A DNA stretch of 64,000 nucleotides from Sipunculus nudus (taxonomy: Eukaryota; Annelida; Sipuncula; Golfingiida; Sipunculidae), in NCBI GenBank assembly GCA_026874595.1, contig CM049319.1, forward strand, positions 18,271,101 through 18,335,100, written 5' to 3'. Below, in pieces: positions 13,430 through 26,175 of the stretch (the stretch's first letter is position 1; the number at the start of each line of letters is the position of its first letter). The notes under the pieces were generated by a model, which made no database searches, was not told where the DNA came from, and saw only the letters and a list, made by a program, of their open reading frames with translations. The position numbers and the translations under genes were made by a program.

Positions 13430-15060
13430 TCCCCTTACCAGTATCTCCCTATCAAGACCACCTCTCTGTCACAGACACTTTGAAGTGGTCCTGTGATCAG
13501 ACACTGCAACCACTTTAATGTGGAAACCTATATTACGGACATAAACCCCTGGTCCAATGGATGTCTGTAACTTGGAGGTTCTACTCTCTCTATATAAACA
13601 CAAGTTTATTCCTTAATCAGGTAATATCATAATTCTGCTATATTTAATATTATGGTAAGAAAAATAGAGATTTTTTTATGCACAGTTTTCTGGCATATAC
13701 ACAAAAGTAGGCATGGTATGAAGCAATGAACATTAATTTTCTTTTGTACTTGTGGCATAATATACAAGACAAAATTTTACAATTTATTATTTGGATGAAA
13801 CTATGTGAACATGAAAGATTTAAATACAGCTCATTTAAGCTATTTGATCTATTTTAAGTACACACCAGGTATTAACCAGCATCTACACAAGATTTAATTA
13901 AATTTCCTTATTTTTTTCAAGAAATATTGAATCTTTCATTTTGAATTTTGCACCATTGTGTCATACATCAAAGCAGAACACAACATCACAAGCCAGTATA
14001 TTGTACTGCACATGGGGCACACAGTTCACAAGCATAACACAGATACATGTGCACATGAGCACACTCCGGACATATACAAGAGGAAATCAGCAGGTAAGTG
14101 ATATAAATAGCTTTACCTGTAGGTGTATAGGGACCTTTTTCACGGGCGTGTGGTATGCACTCATTGTTGTGGTATGTATTTAGTATATATCCTTGAGGAA
14201 ATCAGCTGTCTGTCTGTCAAGAGAAGCTGGGTATCCAAACGATCTATATCACTCCGGTAGGGTATAGCTATATCGGTACCGCTAAGGAATTGATTGTTAT
14301 CTCTCCGAGATATATATCATGGAGTTGATGGTTATATCACTGAGCACTCACACTGACTGAGCCTGTCTGCTGGATACGATTTGAAAAGCTCACGTTCATT
14401 AGTGACAATACATAGCATCAACCAGTGGTGCTATCCACAATGCACACTTGCTGGGAAACCACAGTTATAGTGAAGTGAGCCCGCTCCAGATGGATGATGA
14501 ACTATACACGTGCATAAAATATATCCAACGCTGGTGTGCAGTCTGATTGTAGAACTGAGGTCAGAGGATGTTCTTACCGTGAAATCAACACACAACACAA
14601 GCCCTAATATCACAAGACTGGGTTTCCTGCCTATGTAAATTACTCCCTGAAATAATCCCCCGTTCTGGAAAAATTATGGCAGCAGTGCAACCACTGTTTG
14701 GGCCCCAGAACATGGGTGATTATTCCCAACATGAATATGTATGAGCCATCAGCCTGTTGGGCAGGCCCATTATTGATAGGGGTGCCAGGTTGTGTGTTCA
14801 GCAGCATATTGCACCTGGAGTGGGCTTTTGTCACAGATGAACAAACTTGACACCAAATGCTGCATAGATGTCTCTATATTGTGCTCAATAATTACACTGT
14901 GGTCAGGGTTGAGGCATTTTGAATACCTAAGTTTATCTATGTTATCAGAGCTGTATGGTAGATTTATCCAATTTTTTTGGTGGGATGAATGCACCAAGAA
15001 TGCGTCACAGCTGATTTTAATCCATTTTTCAAGAAACAAGCAATCAATATGAAGCCTACA
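13430..15060. other. Noncoding stretch, no gene supported
   Basis: Several open frames of 60-105 codons overlap on both strands between 14430 and 15090, but none shows a recognisable motif or good splice junctions. I treat them as chance. Confidence 0.4.
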
Positions 15061-15064
15061 GCAA

Positions 15065-15235
15065 AAGATTATATAATACTGTCTCATATTATATTATATT
15101 AATAAATTATTAATTTTTATTATGTTACACTGTATTATGCATATTACATTATGTAATATTACATTTTAATATATTATATTATACTGTATTATTTATATTA
15201 TATTACATAATATTATATTATGTTAAACTTTTAGT
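15065..15235. repeat. AT-rich TATTA-type simple sequence
   Basis: Almost pure A/T with recurrent ATATTATATTA and TGTATTAT words, forming a degenerate low-complexity block. Confidence 0.75.
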
Positions 15236-15239
15236 TAAC

Positions 15240-16838
15240 ACTAAAAGTAGAAATGAGAATGCATATATATACACACAAAATGCAGATACTAAAATAGCTC
15301 ACAGATATGTGAGACAAGTCAGACCTAAAAATATGACCAATAGCCAGATGCTCCATTTAGGATGAATTAATTAACCTTTTGTTCTATAAGAGGTCTCTGG
15401 AGACAGTGCCAACATGGACAACCAAATTTAAAGACTAACACACTTAGTGTACAGTTTCACAAGCTTATAAAACAATGTATACTGCTAGACTAATGTAATG
15501 ATGTTTTGTAATGTCTTGTGACAGAGATGTATGAGACAGATGCAATGACTGAGACAAAGGCTAAATAGAAATAGACAAACATGTTTCACCAATATGATCA
15601 AGCTAAGAAAGCAAATACCAGAACAATAATGTTGTACACATTAAAATATATATTTATTTATACACCATACAGCAACCTCAAAATGTATATAGCCATACTC
15701 TTGTCACTCACTGCAATTATTTTGCTTGATTTTCAGTAAATTTGTAAAGCATACAATACTTCCATGGGCTGTTGGTGGTGATGTCTGAGGAATCAGGATT
15801 TCAGGTTTATATGTACAGCAGGGATAAGAATAATCCACAAGCCATAACATGTTTTCCAGTTATAAATCCATCAGGTTCTATTGAAATATTCACATTAATA
15901 AATAAAGCAAACAAGTGTTGACCAAAACTAGGACTTCTAAGTTCAGTGCCTAAACTATCACAGTAATGTAAGACGCAGGAGGCTACCTAATATAAAATAT
16001 TGGTGGTGGGAGCAGATATATAATTCTGCCCCCTCCCCAATATTTTGAACAGATGACTTATCCTGACTATCAGATTTTTATCGCTAATGAAATACAGACT
16101 CTTGCAGCTGAGCATTCAAACTATACTTATAATTAAATAAAGTCCAATTTAATTTTTTGTGAAAATAGAAAAATTAAAATATTATTCTATATCATAATAT
16201 TTATTAATATAATTTGTTCCCAACATGAGGCCTCTTTAACTTTCACTAGCACTAATATATCCATTAAATATTTGTAAAAATGTGATAAGATTGAATGCTA
16301 CTTGTAGTTGTTCCTAAATCTATATAACTAAACATAATAAATCACTGAATTTGGCACAACATAATCTCACTGCACACTTAAAGGCTTGGGCTTCCAGGCT
16401 ACCACCCCTCTTCCTGAATATGAACTGCTCCAGGGAACCAGATGCATACTAATCACTAAATAAACACTGTTAATTGGGTGGTGGGAGAAAGCATGATTGA
16501 CTTAAACAAAGACAGGTTAATGGGGAAAGTAATATCATTTGACTCACCATCTGTCATTGTGATTAGTTCACATCCAGGAAGTCAGGGTCCACCACAGGGT
16601 CACTGGGTGCATTTTTGTTTGAACTCCATAATGAAGTGGTTAGGGTCATCAGTACAATACAAGCATGGGTATCAACATTAAAGATACCCATATGTAGCCA
16701 ATTACAGCATGGTTTGAGTGGTGGTTTCATTGAATCATCTAGTTATATATTACACATTTCATATATATTTCATACAGAGAGATGAAGGATATAATGAAAA
16801 GTTTTCAGTACATATTATTATTATATTTATTTATATAA

Positions 16839-16878
<40 letters not shown>

Positions 16879-17480
16879 AGTAAATGGCTATCTTGTTATA
16901 ATGTTCAAATATATTTGGTCAAATCATTATTATTATGATTATGATTATTATTATTATTGCTATTAACGTATTACTACTACTACTAATATTACATAACCTA
17001 AGGTTAACATATTTTTAATTTAAAATTTCAATGCAACTTTATTTTGTTAAATAAAAAATGCAGCAGAAGCATAAGCCAAGGACAAAGCTACATGGAGACA
17101 GAATAATACAATAAACATGTCGCACTGGCAGACTTCATCAAGTCATGAACACAAACGACCCCATTGGTCCATATATTACTGATTATCAGACAATGCAGAC
17201 TCCAACATGATCCCCAAGGCCACAGTTCCCAAGTCCTGTTATGGCTCCAGTCGTCCCAATGCAGCGACAGTTCAATTACAAATACATTAGGACAATGTCC
17301 CTAGCTTCTGTTGTGAACCCTTGAAAAATATACTATAGGTCAATGACCTGGAAAGTTGTTTATAGCATTTTCTAAGTATGTTGTTTACAGCATTTTCTGA
17401 GTATTCACTATCTTATCAATATCAACAAGAGTAAAAAAGTTGAAGAAAGGTTATATTTTATCTTTGAACATACTACACTA
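15240..17480. other. Noncoding stretch with trinucleotide microsatellites
   Basis: No gene supported. It contains a perfect (TTA)n run at about 16842-16877, an imperfect ATT/GATT run at 16926-16958 and an ACT run near 16970-16985. The open frame over the ATT run encodes almost only Ile/Tyr and is a by-product. Confidence 0.5.
16842..16987. repeat. (TTA)n, (ATT)n and (ACT)n microsatellite cluster
   Basis: Twelve or so TTA units, then a 50-bp unique spacer, then an imperfect ATTATG/ATT array grading into TACTACTACTAC. Confidence 0.8.
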
Positions 17481-17483
17481 CTT

Positions 17484-17786
17484 TTGCAGTGGTTATACAA
17501 TGCTGTCTTTCCAGATCTCCTTTGCTTTATGTTTTTCTTGGTTTCTTCAACAGGGCTGGCACAGGGCCAAGGATTATAATCAGACTGATGAAAGCGTGGT
17601 ACCAAACTGTGCATCAGACCAATGAGAAGGGGGTGAAGCTGGTTTGGATGCACAATGAGATACCATGGTGTCATTGGTCTGATTTAAGTTCTTTGCCCTG
17701 TGCTAGCCCTGGTGGTGAAACCCGAAGAATCTTACAATACAAAGCAGCGGTTAATACGACGGAGAAATTGAACAACTGCAGTGTAA
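17484..17786. mobile_element. Imperfect foldback (long inverted repeat) element
   Basis: CAGGGCTGGCACAGGGC at 17551 is mirrored by GCCCTGTGCTAGCCCTG ending at 17711. The mirror match continues inward (ATCAGACTGATG against ATCAGACCAATG) and outward (TTCTTGGTTTCTTCAA against TTCTTCGGGTTTCACCAC, then a CAGTGGTT/CAGTTGTT pair). The arms meet near 17631. I found no clear target duplication. It is most simply a non-autonomous foldback or MITE copy; the open frames that cross it follow from the palindrome. Confidence 0.5.
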
Positions 17787-17789
17787 AAT

Positions 17790-19955
17790 AATCTCTGTGT
17801 GAGGAGTGTATGTACATTAGTGGTGTGCCGATTAATCAACTAAAATGATGATTGGTCATTTTCTATCAAATCTATAAATCATTTGCATTTTTGCATAATC
17901 GTTTAAAAAAACATTATGTGTGCATATGCAAAGAATCTTATCCTGTCAGAGATATACAGAAACAAAGTATCAAACAGCATCAAAATGGAACCATGCCCCG
18001 CCAACATTCACCCGGTGGCAAGTCGACCTTGGATCAGGGTGGACTGATGATTTCATGATGAATATCAATGTACATTCATACTCTTTAGTATTTATATTAC
18101 TGGGGGCAATATTTCAGGTAACAGTATACAGCAGATTTCAAGGTAACATAGAAAGTACATAATCAATTATAATCAATCATCCATTGTTTTTTTTTTAAAC
18201 ATCAATTACAATTTAAAAACCAATTCCTACCGCTAATTAATGTACATACCTCACTGTCTGCCTATTTATTTGCAATATATCTCAAATGCTATAGATGGGT
18301 TTCATTAATATTTCATTGATAGGAGAATCATGTGCCTTAAGTTATACATGTACTGGGATTTAACTGGAATTTGCAAGAAAAGTTGACTGAATATTGAGGT
18401 TGATCAAGATCCACATGCGAACACAAGATTACTTTTACTCTGTTTGTACATCTATCTTTTTGTTTGTTTGCACATATATCTCAAAATTTCTATGACTTTT
18501 TAATAATATTCCATGAATTTCCTGGAAGGGCAGCTAAAGGCAATAATGAACAATTGATAACAATATGAAAAATAAATAAAATATATGTGCTATTTACTTT
18601 TTCTCTGTGTGTACATCTGTTTGTTTTTGTACAGATATCTCCAAATTTATTGATAATAATTTTCAATCAATTTCCTAGGCTAAGAAACAATTGCTATAAT
18701 TTAATTAAAGAGATCAATTACATTATCTATGCTTTCTACACACTCCATATAGATAACATCTCATTTATTTTGCCATATGTTTGGTCATTTTGTTTTGTCA
18801 CACTTCCTCATGCATACTTTAATATGTTCCCTCCCACAACAAATGGTTCCAGAGTTCTACATGTATGTGACAATTGTCACCTCTGACATGACAGAAACAC
18901 CTGCAGTTAATTACTATAGCATACTTGTGGGTGGTCTGAGGTTTTACTTGGCTGGTTGCGCATGTATGTTTAACATATTTTATATACTATGTGTGACAAA
19001 TGCTATGGGTCAAATTTTTGCTTATATCAGTAATTTTTTTTCTAAAATAGTATAAGATATTAATGTTATATATTACTTTAAAAGATGCTGAGCTTTAAAC
19101 TTGTGCTAAAAAAAAATGATACGATTTTAACTTGAAGTCACCCAAAATGAATAAGTAAATGAAAAGGTATCATTTGCTATAATTGCTTTCCGATATATTT
19201 CTCCTTTTATTCTTGATCCATTTATTCCATCGACAAAACTGATGGAGATTATGTTTTTATCCATGTCTGTTTTTTTTTATCTGAGAACCAGCTTCATCTT
19301 TAAGTACTGGAAGCACATCTATATACCCATTTTATGGATAGATGAGTTGTGATATGATTAGAAATTGACAAAAAGTGTGATTAAGATAAAGTTGAATTTT
19401 GACCCGTAACAATAGAGCTTTAATGATACATTTGTGCTGCCAATACACTGCAATACAAAGTCAAATGTTGTACTAGTACTGTCTTAAATGTTCCTGAAAT
19501 AAAATGGTAATGACATTTGATCTTTTGACCTGCATCATTCAGCAAGTTGCTCAGGACCACCCAAACAAGGCATGTAAGGTGATATGTCATTGGTCAGAAA
19601 TAAGCTGCACTGTCTCTGATTGGCTATTAATTACACAGTTAAAATAACAGAAGCTTTTTTCAGACGTATTATTCCTTATTCATGAAGCATATTGGTAGAC
19701 AATTAATACATGTTTCATTATTGAATCTCATAAAAATACTGATGGTTTAATTGGCAATAAAATTCAGGGGTAGAAGTCTGATTATTCTCTGAGATAAAAG
19801 TAAGAACATGGACTTGGAACCTAATCTTGTATACATGTATCACATTCTCCAAGGGTTTGATCACTCAAGAGTTTCAAATGATTTGAGACTTCATACACAT
19901 GTTAAATTTGTTGATGTTCCATTGTTTCTGTAACCTTGGATTAAAGTACAATGGT
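17790..19955. other. Noncoding stretch with repeat relics
   Basis: No gene supported. The first 100 bp (TAGTGGTGTGCCGATTAATC, then GATTGGTCAT) resembles 8779-8870. Around 19235-19330 a decayed piece of the dispersed AAGGAGGTTATGTTTTC repeat is visible as GGAGATTATGTTTTTATCCA followed by TGTCTGTTTTTTTTTATC. Confidence 0.45.
19235..19330 (+). repeat. Decayed piece of dispersed repeat (AAGGAGGTTATGTTTTC family)
   Basis: GGAGATTATGTTTTTATCCATG followed by a T-rich tract matches the start of the copy at 11811 with substitutions. Short and degenerate, so the call is tentative. Confidence 0.4.
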
Positions 19956-20044
19956 TTTTTAGCTCAGCTGACTGAAAGTCATCTGAGCTATAGCGATCAC
20001 TCTTTGTCCGTCGTCCGTCTGTCCGTCTGTCCGTCCGTTAACCA

Positions 20045-22000
20045 GGCACAAATCGTAACCGCTGGACCTAGAACCTTGTAACTTGGGATTCTGAGAGGTC
20101 CATAAAAAATCTCCTTGGAAACCAGAAATTAGGTCTCTGTTACCCATATCCTTCGAGCTATGTGGCCCCAAAGTACCCCCCAGAAAAGTCAAAAATTTCA
20201 TACAAAAACTTCAATATCTCATTAACTACATCACTGATGGTCATGATTTTTGGCATACATATTGATCATGAGATGTTACATCACTTCCTGCAGACTGGTG
20301 GCGCCACCTGTATTTTTCGATTTTTTACGAATTTTTTTCTCTATTTTTGAGACCTTTAAAAATGTGAACATCTGTTAACAAGGCACAAATCATAAAGACT
20401 GGACTTAGAATCTTAATTCTTGACACACTGAGAGGTCCATGAAAAATCTCCTTGGAAACCAGAAATTAGGTCTCTGTTACCCATATCCTTCGAGCTATGG
20501 GGCCCCAAAGTACCCCCCAGAATAGTAAAAAATTTCATACAAAAACTTCAATATTTCAATAACTACATCACTGATGGTCTTCATTTTTGGCATACATATT
20601 GATCATGAGATGTTCGATCAGTTCCTGCAGACTGGTGGCGCCACCTGTACTGTTTGATTTTTTCCGATTTTTTCCTCTATTTTTGAGACCTTTGAGGATG
20701 CTGTCATCTGTTAGCGTGGCACAAATCGTAACGACTGGACCTAGAATCTTCATTTTTGACACACTGAGAGACCTATGAAAAGTCTCCATGGAAACCAGAA
20801 ATTAGGTCTCTGTTACCCATATCCTTCGAGCTATGGGGCCCAAAATTACCCCCCAGAATAGTAAAAAATTTCATACAATAACTTCAATATCTAATTAACT
20901 ACATCACTGATGGTCATGATTTTCGACATACATATTGATCATGAGATGTTTCATCAGTTTGTGCAGACTGGTGGCGCCACCTGTATTTTTCAATGTTCAC
21001 GAATTGTTTTCTCCATTTTTGAGACCTTTAAGGATGTAGTTATCTGTCAACAGGGTACAAATCGTAACGACTGGACCTAGAATCTTCGTTCTTGACACAC
21101 AGGGAGACCCATGATAAGTCTCCATGGAAACCTGAAATTTGGTCTCTGTTACCCATATCCTTTGAGCTATGGCACTCCAAAGTACAGCTCAGAATAATGG
21201 AAAATTTGATACAAAAGCTAGAGTAACTGAACAACTAATGCAGAGATAACCATAATTGTTTGCATGGATATTGATCATGGAGTGTTTCATAAGTTTCTGC
21301 AGACTGGTGGCACCACCTGTATTTGTTCGGTTTTTTTTACGAAAATTTTCTGTATTTTTGAGACCTTTAAAGATATGAACATCTGTTAACAGGGCACAAA
21401 TCATAAAAACTGGACCCAGAATCTTCATTCTTGACACACAGGGAGACCCATGAAAAGTCTCCATGGAAACTTGAAATTAGGTCTCTGTTACCCATATTCT
21501 TTAAGCTGTATGGGTCCAAAATACCCCCCCCCCCCCCAGAATAATGGAAAATTTGATACAAAAATTGCAGTATTTCAATAACTACAACACTGATGGTCAT
21601 GATTTTTGGCATACATATTGATCATGAGCTGTTCCATCAGTTTCTGCAGACTGGGTGTGCCACCTCTATTTTTTTTCAAATTTTTACGAATTTTTTTCTT
21701 TTTTTTGAGACCTTTAAAGATGTGGTTATCTGTCAACAGGGTACAAATCGCAACAACTGGACCTAGAATCTTCATTCTTGTCATGCAAGGAGGCCCATGA
21801 AAGGTGCCTGTGGAAACTTGAAATTAGGTCTCTGTTACCCATATCCTTCAAGCTATAGGACTCCGAAGTATCCCTCAGAATAATGGACAATTTGATACAA
21901 AAACTAATGCAGAGATCACCATGATTTTTTGCATGGATATTGACCATTAAGTGTTTTTATTAGTTTCTGCAGACTGATGGAGCCACCTGTATTTTTGTAT
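20045..22000. repeat. Tandem array, six ~336-bp units
   Basis: The marker GGYACAAATC recurs at 20045, 20382, 20718, 21054, 21393 and 21740, giving spacings of 337, 336, 336, 339 and 347 bp. Each unit carries TTAGGTCTCTGTTACCCATA, a CATATTGATCATGAG block, then GCAGACTGGTGGCGCCACCT and a TTTTTGAGACCTTTAA block. The first three units keep the perfect palindrome GGTGGCGCCACC (20297, 20634, 20970); later units have decayed forms. Divergence grows towards the right, where the array ends inside a unit near 22000. Confidence 0.85.
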
Positions 22001-22194
22001 CCGCCAAAATGAAGTTATGCGGATACTATGTTTTTGACCGAGTTCCTCCACCACGGCGGCATTCGTTTCCAGAGAGCTCCTCGGAGACTAATGGACCGAT
22101 TTTTCCCAAACTTACACCTATTATCGGGTCACATGTTAACTGGTGCCTAACCTATTTGCGTTGACCTCTGACCTTTCCTATTTATCCAGTGTCC

Positions 22195-23040
22195 ATTTGT
22201 TGGTCTGTTTCCACTCATAAACCCTCATATCTCGGGAACCGTTTGACCGATCAGGAAATAAAATTGATACAAATGTAGCCCTTGGATTGCTTTATAACAT
22301 ACACAAAAAATGGTGGCGCCACCTGTAACCATGTTTGCACAGTGTCATCTGTTCATCTGCCTTGGGTTAAAATCACTCATATCTCTGCAGTGAATTGACT
22401 AATTCACCTGAAATTCGTCATGCGTATACATCCAGGATAGCTTTCTTGATTTTATGACAGGTGGCGCCACCTACGTTCACGTTCACGCTGATGACATCCA
22501 AGCTTATATCTTGGGAACCGTTTAACCTATCAGGAAATAAAATTTATACAAATGTAGCCCTTTGATAGCTCTGTAACATACACAAAAAATGGTGGCGCCA
22601 CCTGTAACAATGTTTGCACAGCGTCTGTCTGTTAGTCTGCCGTGGCCTAAAATCACTCATTTCTCTGTAGTGGTTCGACATAACTGCCTAAAATTTTGCA
22701 GGTTTATACATCGTGGACAGCTTTCTTGATTTTATGACAGGTGGCGCCACCTACATTCTAGTTAACGCTGCACACATCCAAGCTCATATCTCAGGAACCA
22801 TTTGACCGATTGGGCCAAAATTGTGCATGTGTTTAGATCTCACATAGGTCTTTATCATACACAAAACTGGAGGGGTTACCTGCAAAGATTTTTGCACAGT
22901 GTTTGTCTGTTTGTCTGCCATGGGCAAAAATCGCTCATATACATGTAGTGGTTTGACTTTTCTGCCTAAAATTTTGCAGGTGTATACAACTTGGACAGCT
23001 TTCTGGATTTGTGGTAGGTGGCACAACCTACATACACATT
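22195..23040. repeat. Tandem array, three ~280-bp units with double palindrome
   Basis: GGGAACCGTTT-like markers occur at 22234, 22513 and 22793, a spacing of 279-280 bp. Each of the first two units holds two perfect GGTGGCGCCACC palindromes (22312 and 22460; 22591 and 22740), one before TGTAAC and one after GATTTTATGACA. The third unit is degenerate and lacks them. Confidence 0.8.
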
Positions 23041-23344
23041 TAGGCTGCAGACATCCATGCTAATATGCAACATACCTCACTCTATTTCCCCTTGCCACTC
23101 AATCCATGCCTCACTATCCGATTTTGGCAGATACATGTAGTCACTTGTCGGTTACCCGTATTCTAGTTTTAAAAGTTTACACATTTTTCTCTATTTTTGA
23201 GATATATAAATACAGACTAAATCTTGGCCTGTTGGTTAATCTGTTTGATGCTTCAGTTGAATGGGTATATACTACCATTCTAATGATAAAATTTCCTTTT
23301 GCGAATCTCTTCCCAGTCAGCTGAGCGTCATGACCCATGGGTCA

Positions 23345-26175
23345 CTTGTTTGGTAATATTTTCATAATCAATCTGGCATTCCTATTGGAAAAAGTGGAAA
23401 GTGAATTAAGTCATATTGCTGAAAGGTGGTGGGCCTATTGGCCCAATCTGGATCAGTTTCTTAGTCTGTGAAGAGCTCCAAGGTTGCTGCTCAGTGACCA
23501 AAAGACAAACTCGCCATGGACAATTTTTCCAGTATTTATGCCTTATCAATATTTCATTACATTTATTTGGTGTTTCAGCCCAGAGTTCACAGGTTTTACC
23601 CTACAGTTGGGAAAAATACATTTTAGCCAAGTAATACATAGGATTTCTGGGTTTTACCCCTATTTCCTGTTGATGAGAGTGGTGAGTTCTGCCCAGCCAA
23701 ACATAAGAGTGTGAGTCAGGTTAAAACAACATTGTCTGAAACAGGTTTTAGCCACCGAATGTTTTAGCCACCAATTGAGACTCCCACTTTTCAAAAAGTG
23801 AGCGAGGGATGTACCCTTGCCCCCCCCCACCCCAAAAAAAAACCCATAATTAATAATTTATATAATTAATGAGACAAGATGCATCTACATTTGGTGGGAC
23901 AGTTAAACTCATCATGCTAACCTTCAAAATGCTGCAATAAATTTGCAAATGCTACACGTCCAGGGTAGCAGGAGTTGTATATATCATATTAGCAAAGCCA
24001 GTATACCATGACCAACTAACAACATGTTAAACTCAGCCAGGTAGCTCATTATTGTGTCAAGTCTCTCTCAGGTCAGATCAGTTAATCCTGTCAAAATAAA
24101 CTACACATCTCCTTCACAAATAGTGATGCTATGTGCGTGTCTGTCGCAAAAGGCTACCCACAACTTATTTGTACAGAGTTGCTTTAGAAGTGAATTATAG
24201 CCTTGCGGAGGTATGTAAGAGCTTTCAGTGTGTTCACTCAGACATGACATTTGAAGGTGGATTTAAATTATTTGCTCAGCCAATGATATTGGAACAGAGG
24301 TTATACTTTCATCAGTGGAAATCTGTCCTTCTTTTATTTATTTCTTTTTAAATTAGGTCTGTTGGCTGTTGATGGAACTATATACTAGTGGTAAGAATCG
24401 GTTTTAAAATCGTATTTGATGATCAACTGATAAAAACAAACCATGATCAATAATTTATTGATCAATTATTTTATGTACCATCCATATTATCATGAAAACA
24501 CCTATATAGAAAATATTGACCTAATCAGTCTAACTTGTAAATCACACTGAACAGCCAAGGTATACTGGACAGGTAACCGAAGTTGATCCTGTTTTTGTTG
24601 CATGAGAATAAACTATAATACTGTTCCCAGTTTAATGTCCCGTCTTTCTTATTTCTATGATAGAATAAAATATTTTATCGGGATATTATGATTTCTTTGG
24701 AAGTGCATACATCACTGTTTATGCTCAATTATGCAAAAATGCGATTGATTTAAGAAAATGACCATATGGTTACATATTACCTGACTTGTCCAAGAAGTCA
24801 AATGAGTACTTCACATTTGAAGAATGTCTTGACTTTTCAATGACCATGAAATAATTGCTTTTTCCCCCAGGCTTTCCCTGGCTGCTAGGAACCCAGTCAG
24901 GAATTGAATGCATGGGAGCAAGGAAAGTCATGACTCATCATAACACTACAGTACTTGAATGAAATTCTAAAAGAGGAAATTCGTTTATCTTTTAAATGAG
25001 CAAGCACTGGTTAATTCTGAGGTGGGGTCTAGGGGATCCTGACCCCTATTTTTTGTGCCACAACAACCTTTTTTTCTGAGGAAATCAAACTAAATTATGT
25101 TCACTCCTTGTCTACATCCAAGGACCTTTTGACAGGTTTTCTTATTGGTGTTTCTGGGTTGGACCCATATCCCATAACACTGGATACACCCTTGAAAAGG
25201 ACCGACAGAAGATCATTGGCTAAGAATCTGGGATTCTTAAATATAATATGTATCATACCCAGGGTTCTGTTTATGATTTTAAATTAATGGGCCTTAAAAG
25301 ACCCACACAAAACGGTGGGCCTTTTTTCTGCATTAGTTGGTTCTGCTAGATACTCAAAAAGACCGAAGCCAAACTAAATATTATCATAATATAATCACAT
25401 ATTTTCCCAGCATCTTGTTCAAATAAACTCTCTTATTTAAATGAAATGTATATAAGTAAATACCAGAGTAACGAGTAAACTTACTGGTATCACATCATAT
25501 TGACACTGAGTATATATAATTAGACTGATGACTTATATTATTAACAAATCATAAGATGGTTTGTAAGAGTTATCAAAGTAATTCGCTTTGAACTTGGGAA
25601 CCACGTGAATTTATATTCCTGTGCCAGGATTTGGTGGGGCTTTTGGACAAATCTGGCTACAGTTCAGTGGGCCTTTCAGAAAAAATGTAGGCTTAGGCCC
25701 AAGGGCCCACCCATAAACGAAACCCTGATATTACCATGTATCGTATTGTGAGTGAAGTATCACAATACATATCATATTGTAAGGTAATGTATCATGAGGA
25801 AATATACTATTACCACCCAACTAGTGAATTTTAGCACTGCCCAGGTATGAAAGAGCTTTCAGTGTATGCATTCAGACATGACATACTGGCGTTTATGCTG
25901 GATCAGAAACATATTAAGCATGTCACAGAGGGGTTGATGGCCTGGCTGAGTGAGGCCTCTATAGGAATTACTAATCTGTCAGCACAAGTTGTGTGATATG
26001 GCTGTACTATTTACAAGCTGTTGATATGCACTAAAGATCTGAAACAGCAGGCATGCAGTCACAATGTAAACAAATGTCTACATTCCATGCTGAAGTGTTT
26101 TTTTTTCTACCAAACACCTGCTAATCTGAAGGACAGGGTCTGTTTAGTCCAATCCTAGTTCACCACCAATACTTG
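23345..26175. other. Noncoding stretch with MITE and direct repeats
   Basis: No host gene supported. It contains the hAT-like element at 25260-25727 and a 42-bp direct repeat at 24209-24250 and 25843-25884 (AGGTATG.AAGAGCTTTCAG start, CAGACATGACAT end). Confidence 0.45.
25260..25727. mobile_element. Non-autonomous hAT-like MITE (468 bp)
   Basis: Terminal inverted repeats CAGGGTTCTGTTTATG at the left and CATAAACGAAACCCTG at the right, which reads CAGGGTTTCGTTTATG in reverse. The flanking octamers are ATCATACC and ATATTACC, six of eight bases the same, consistent with an old 8-bp duplication. A CAGGG start and 8-bp duplication are typical of hAT elements. The interior (GGGCCTT motifs near both ends) has no transposase frame. 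Confidence 0.55.

Larger units (their letters stand above)
19962..23344. mobile_element. 3.4-kb composite satellite-bearing repeat element
   Basis: The left end has GCTCAGCTGACTG at 19962 and the right end its inverted copy CAGTCAGCTGAGC at 23314, followed by the perfect palindrome TGACCCATGGGTCA at 23331. Just inside the left end is a GTCCGTCCGTCTGTC-type simple run. The interior consists of two tandem arrays: about six ~336-bp units, then about three ~280-bp units. There is no coding capacity: open frames are short and recur with the array period. I infer a non-autonomous element that propagates with its internal satellites. I could not find a convincing target-site duplication, so the ends may extend a few bases. 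Confidence 0.6.

Noticed and set aside
17816-18240. A second MITE bounded by GTACATTA words
   Set aside because: The flanking words are inverted, not direct, and no consistent terminal repeat could be traced; only a loose likeness to 8779-8870 remains.
20045-23040. TGGCGCC in the satellite palindromes as a tRNA-Lys primer-binding site
   Set aside because: The similarity is limited to seven bases, occurs many times, and no LTR lies next to it.
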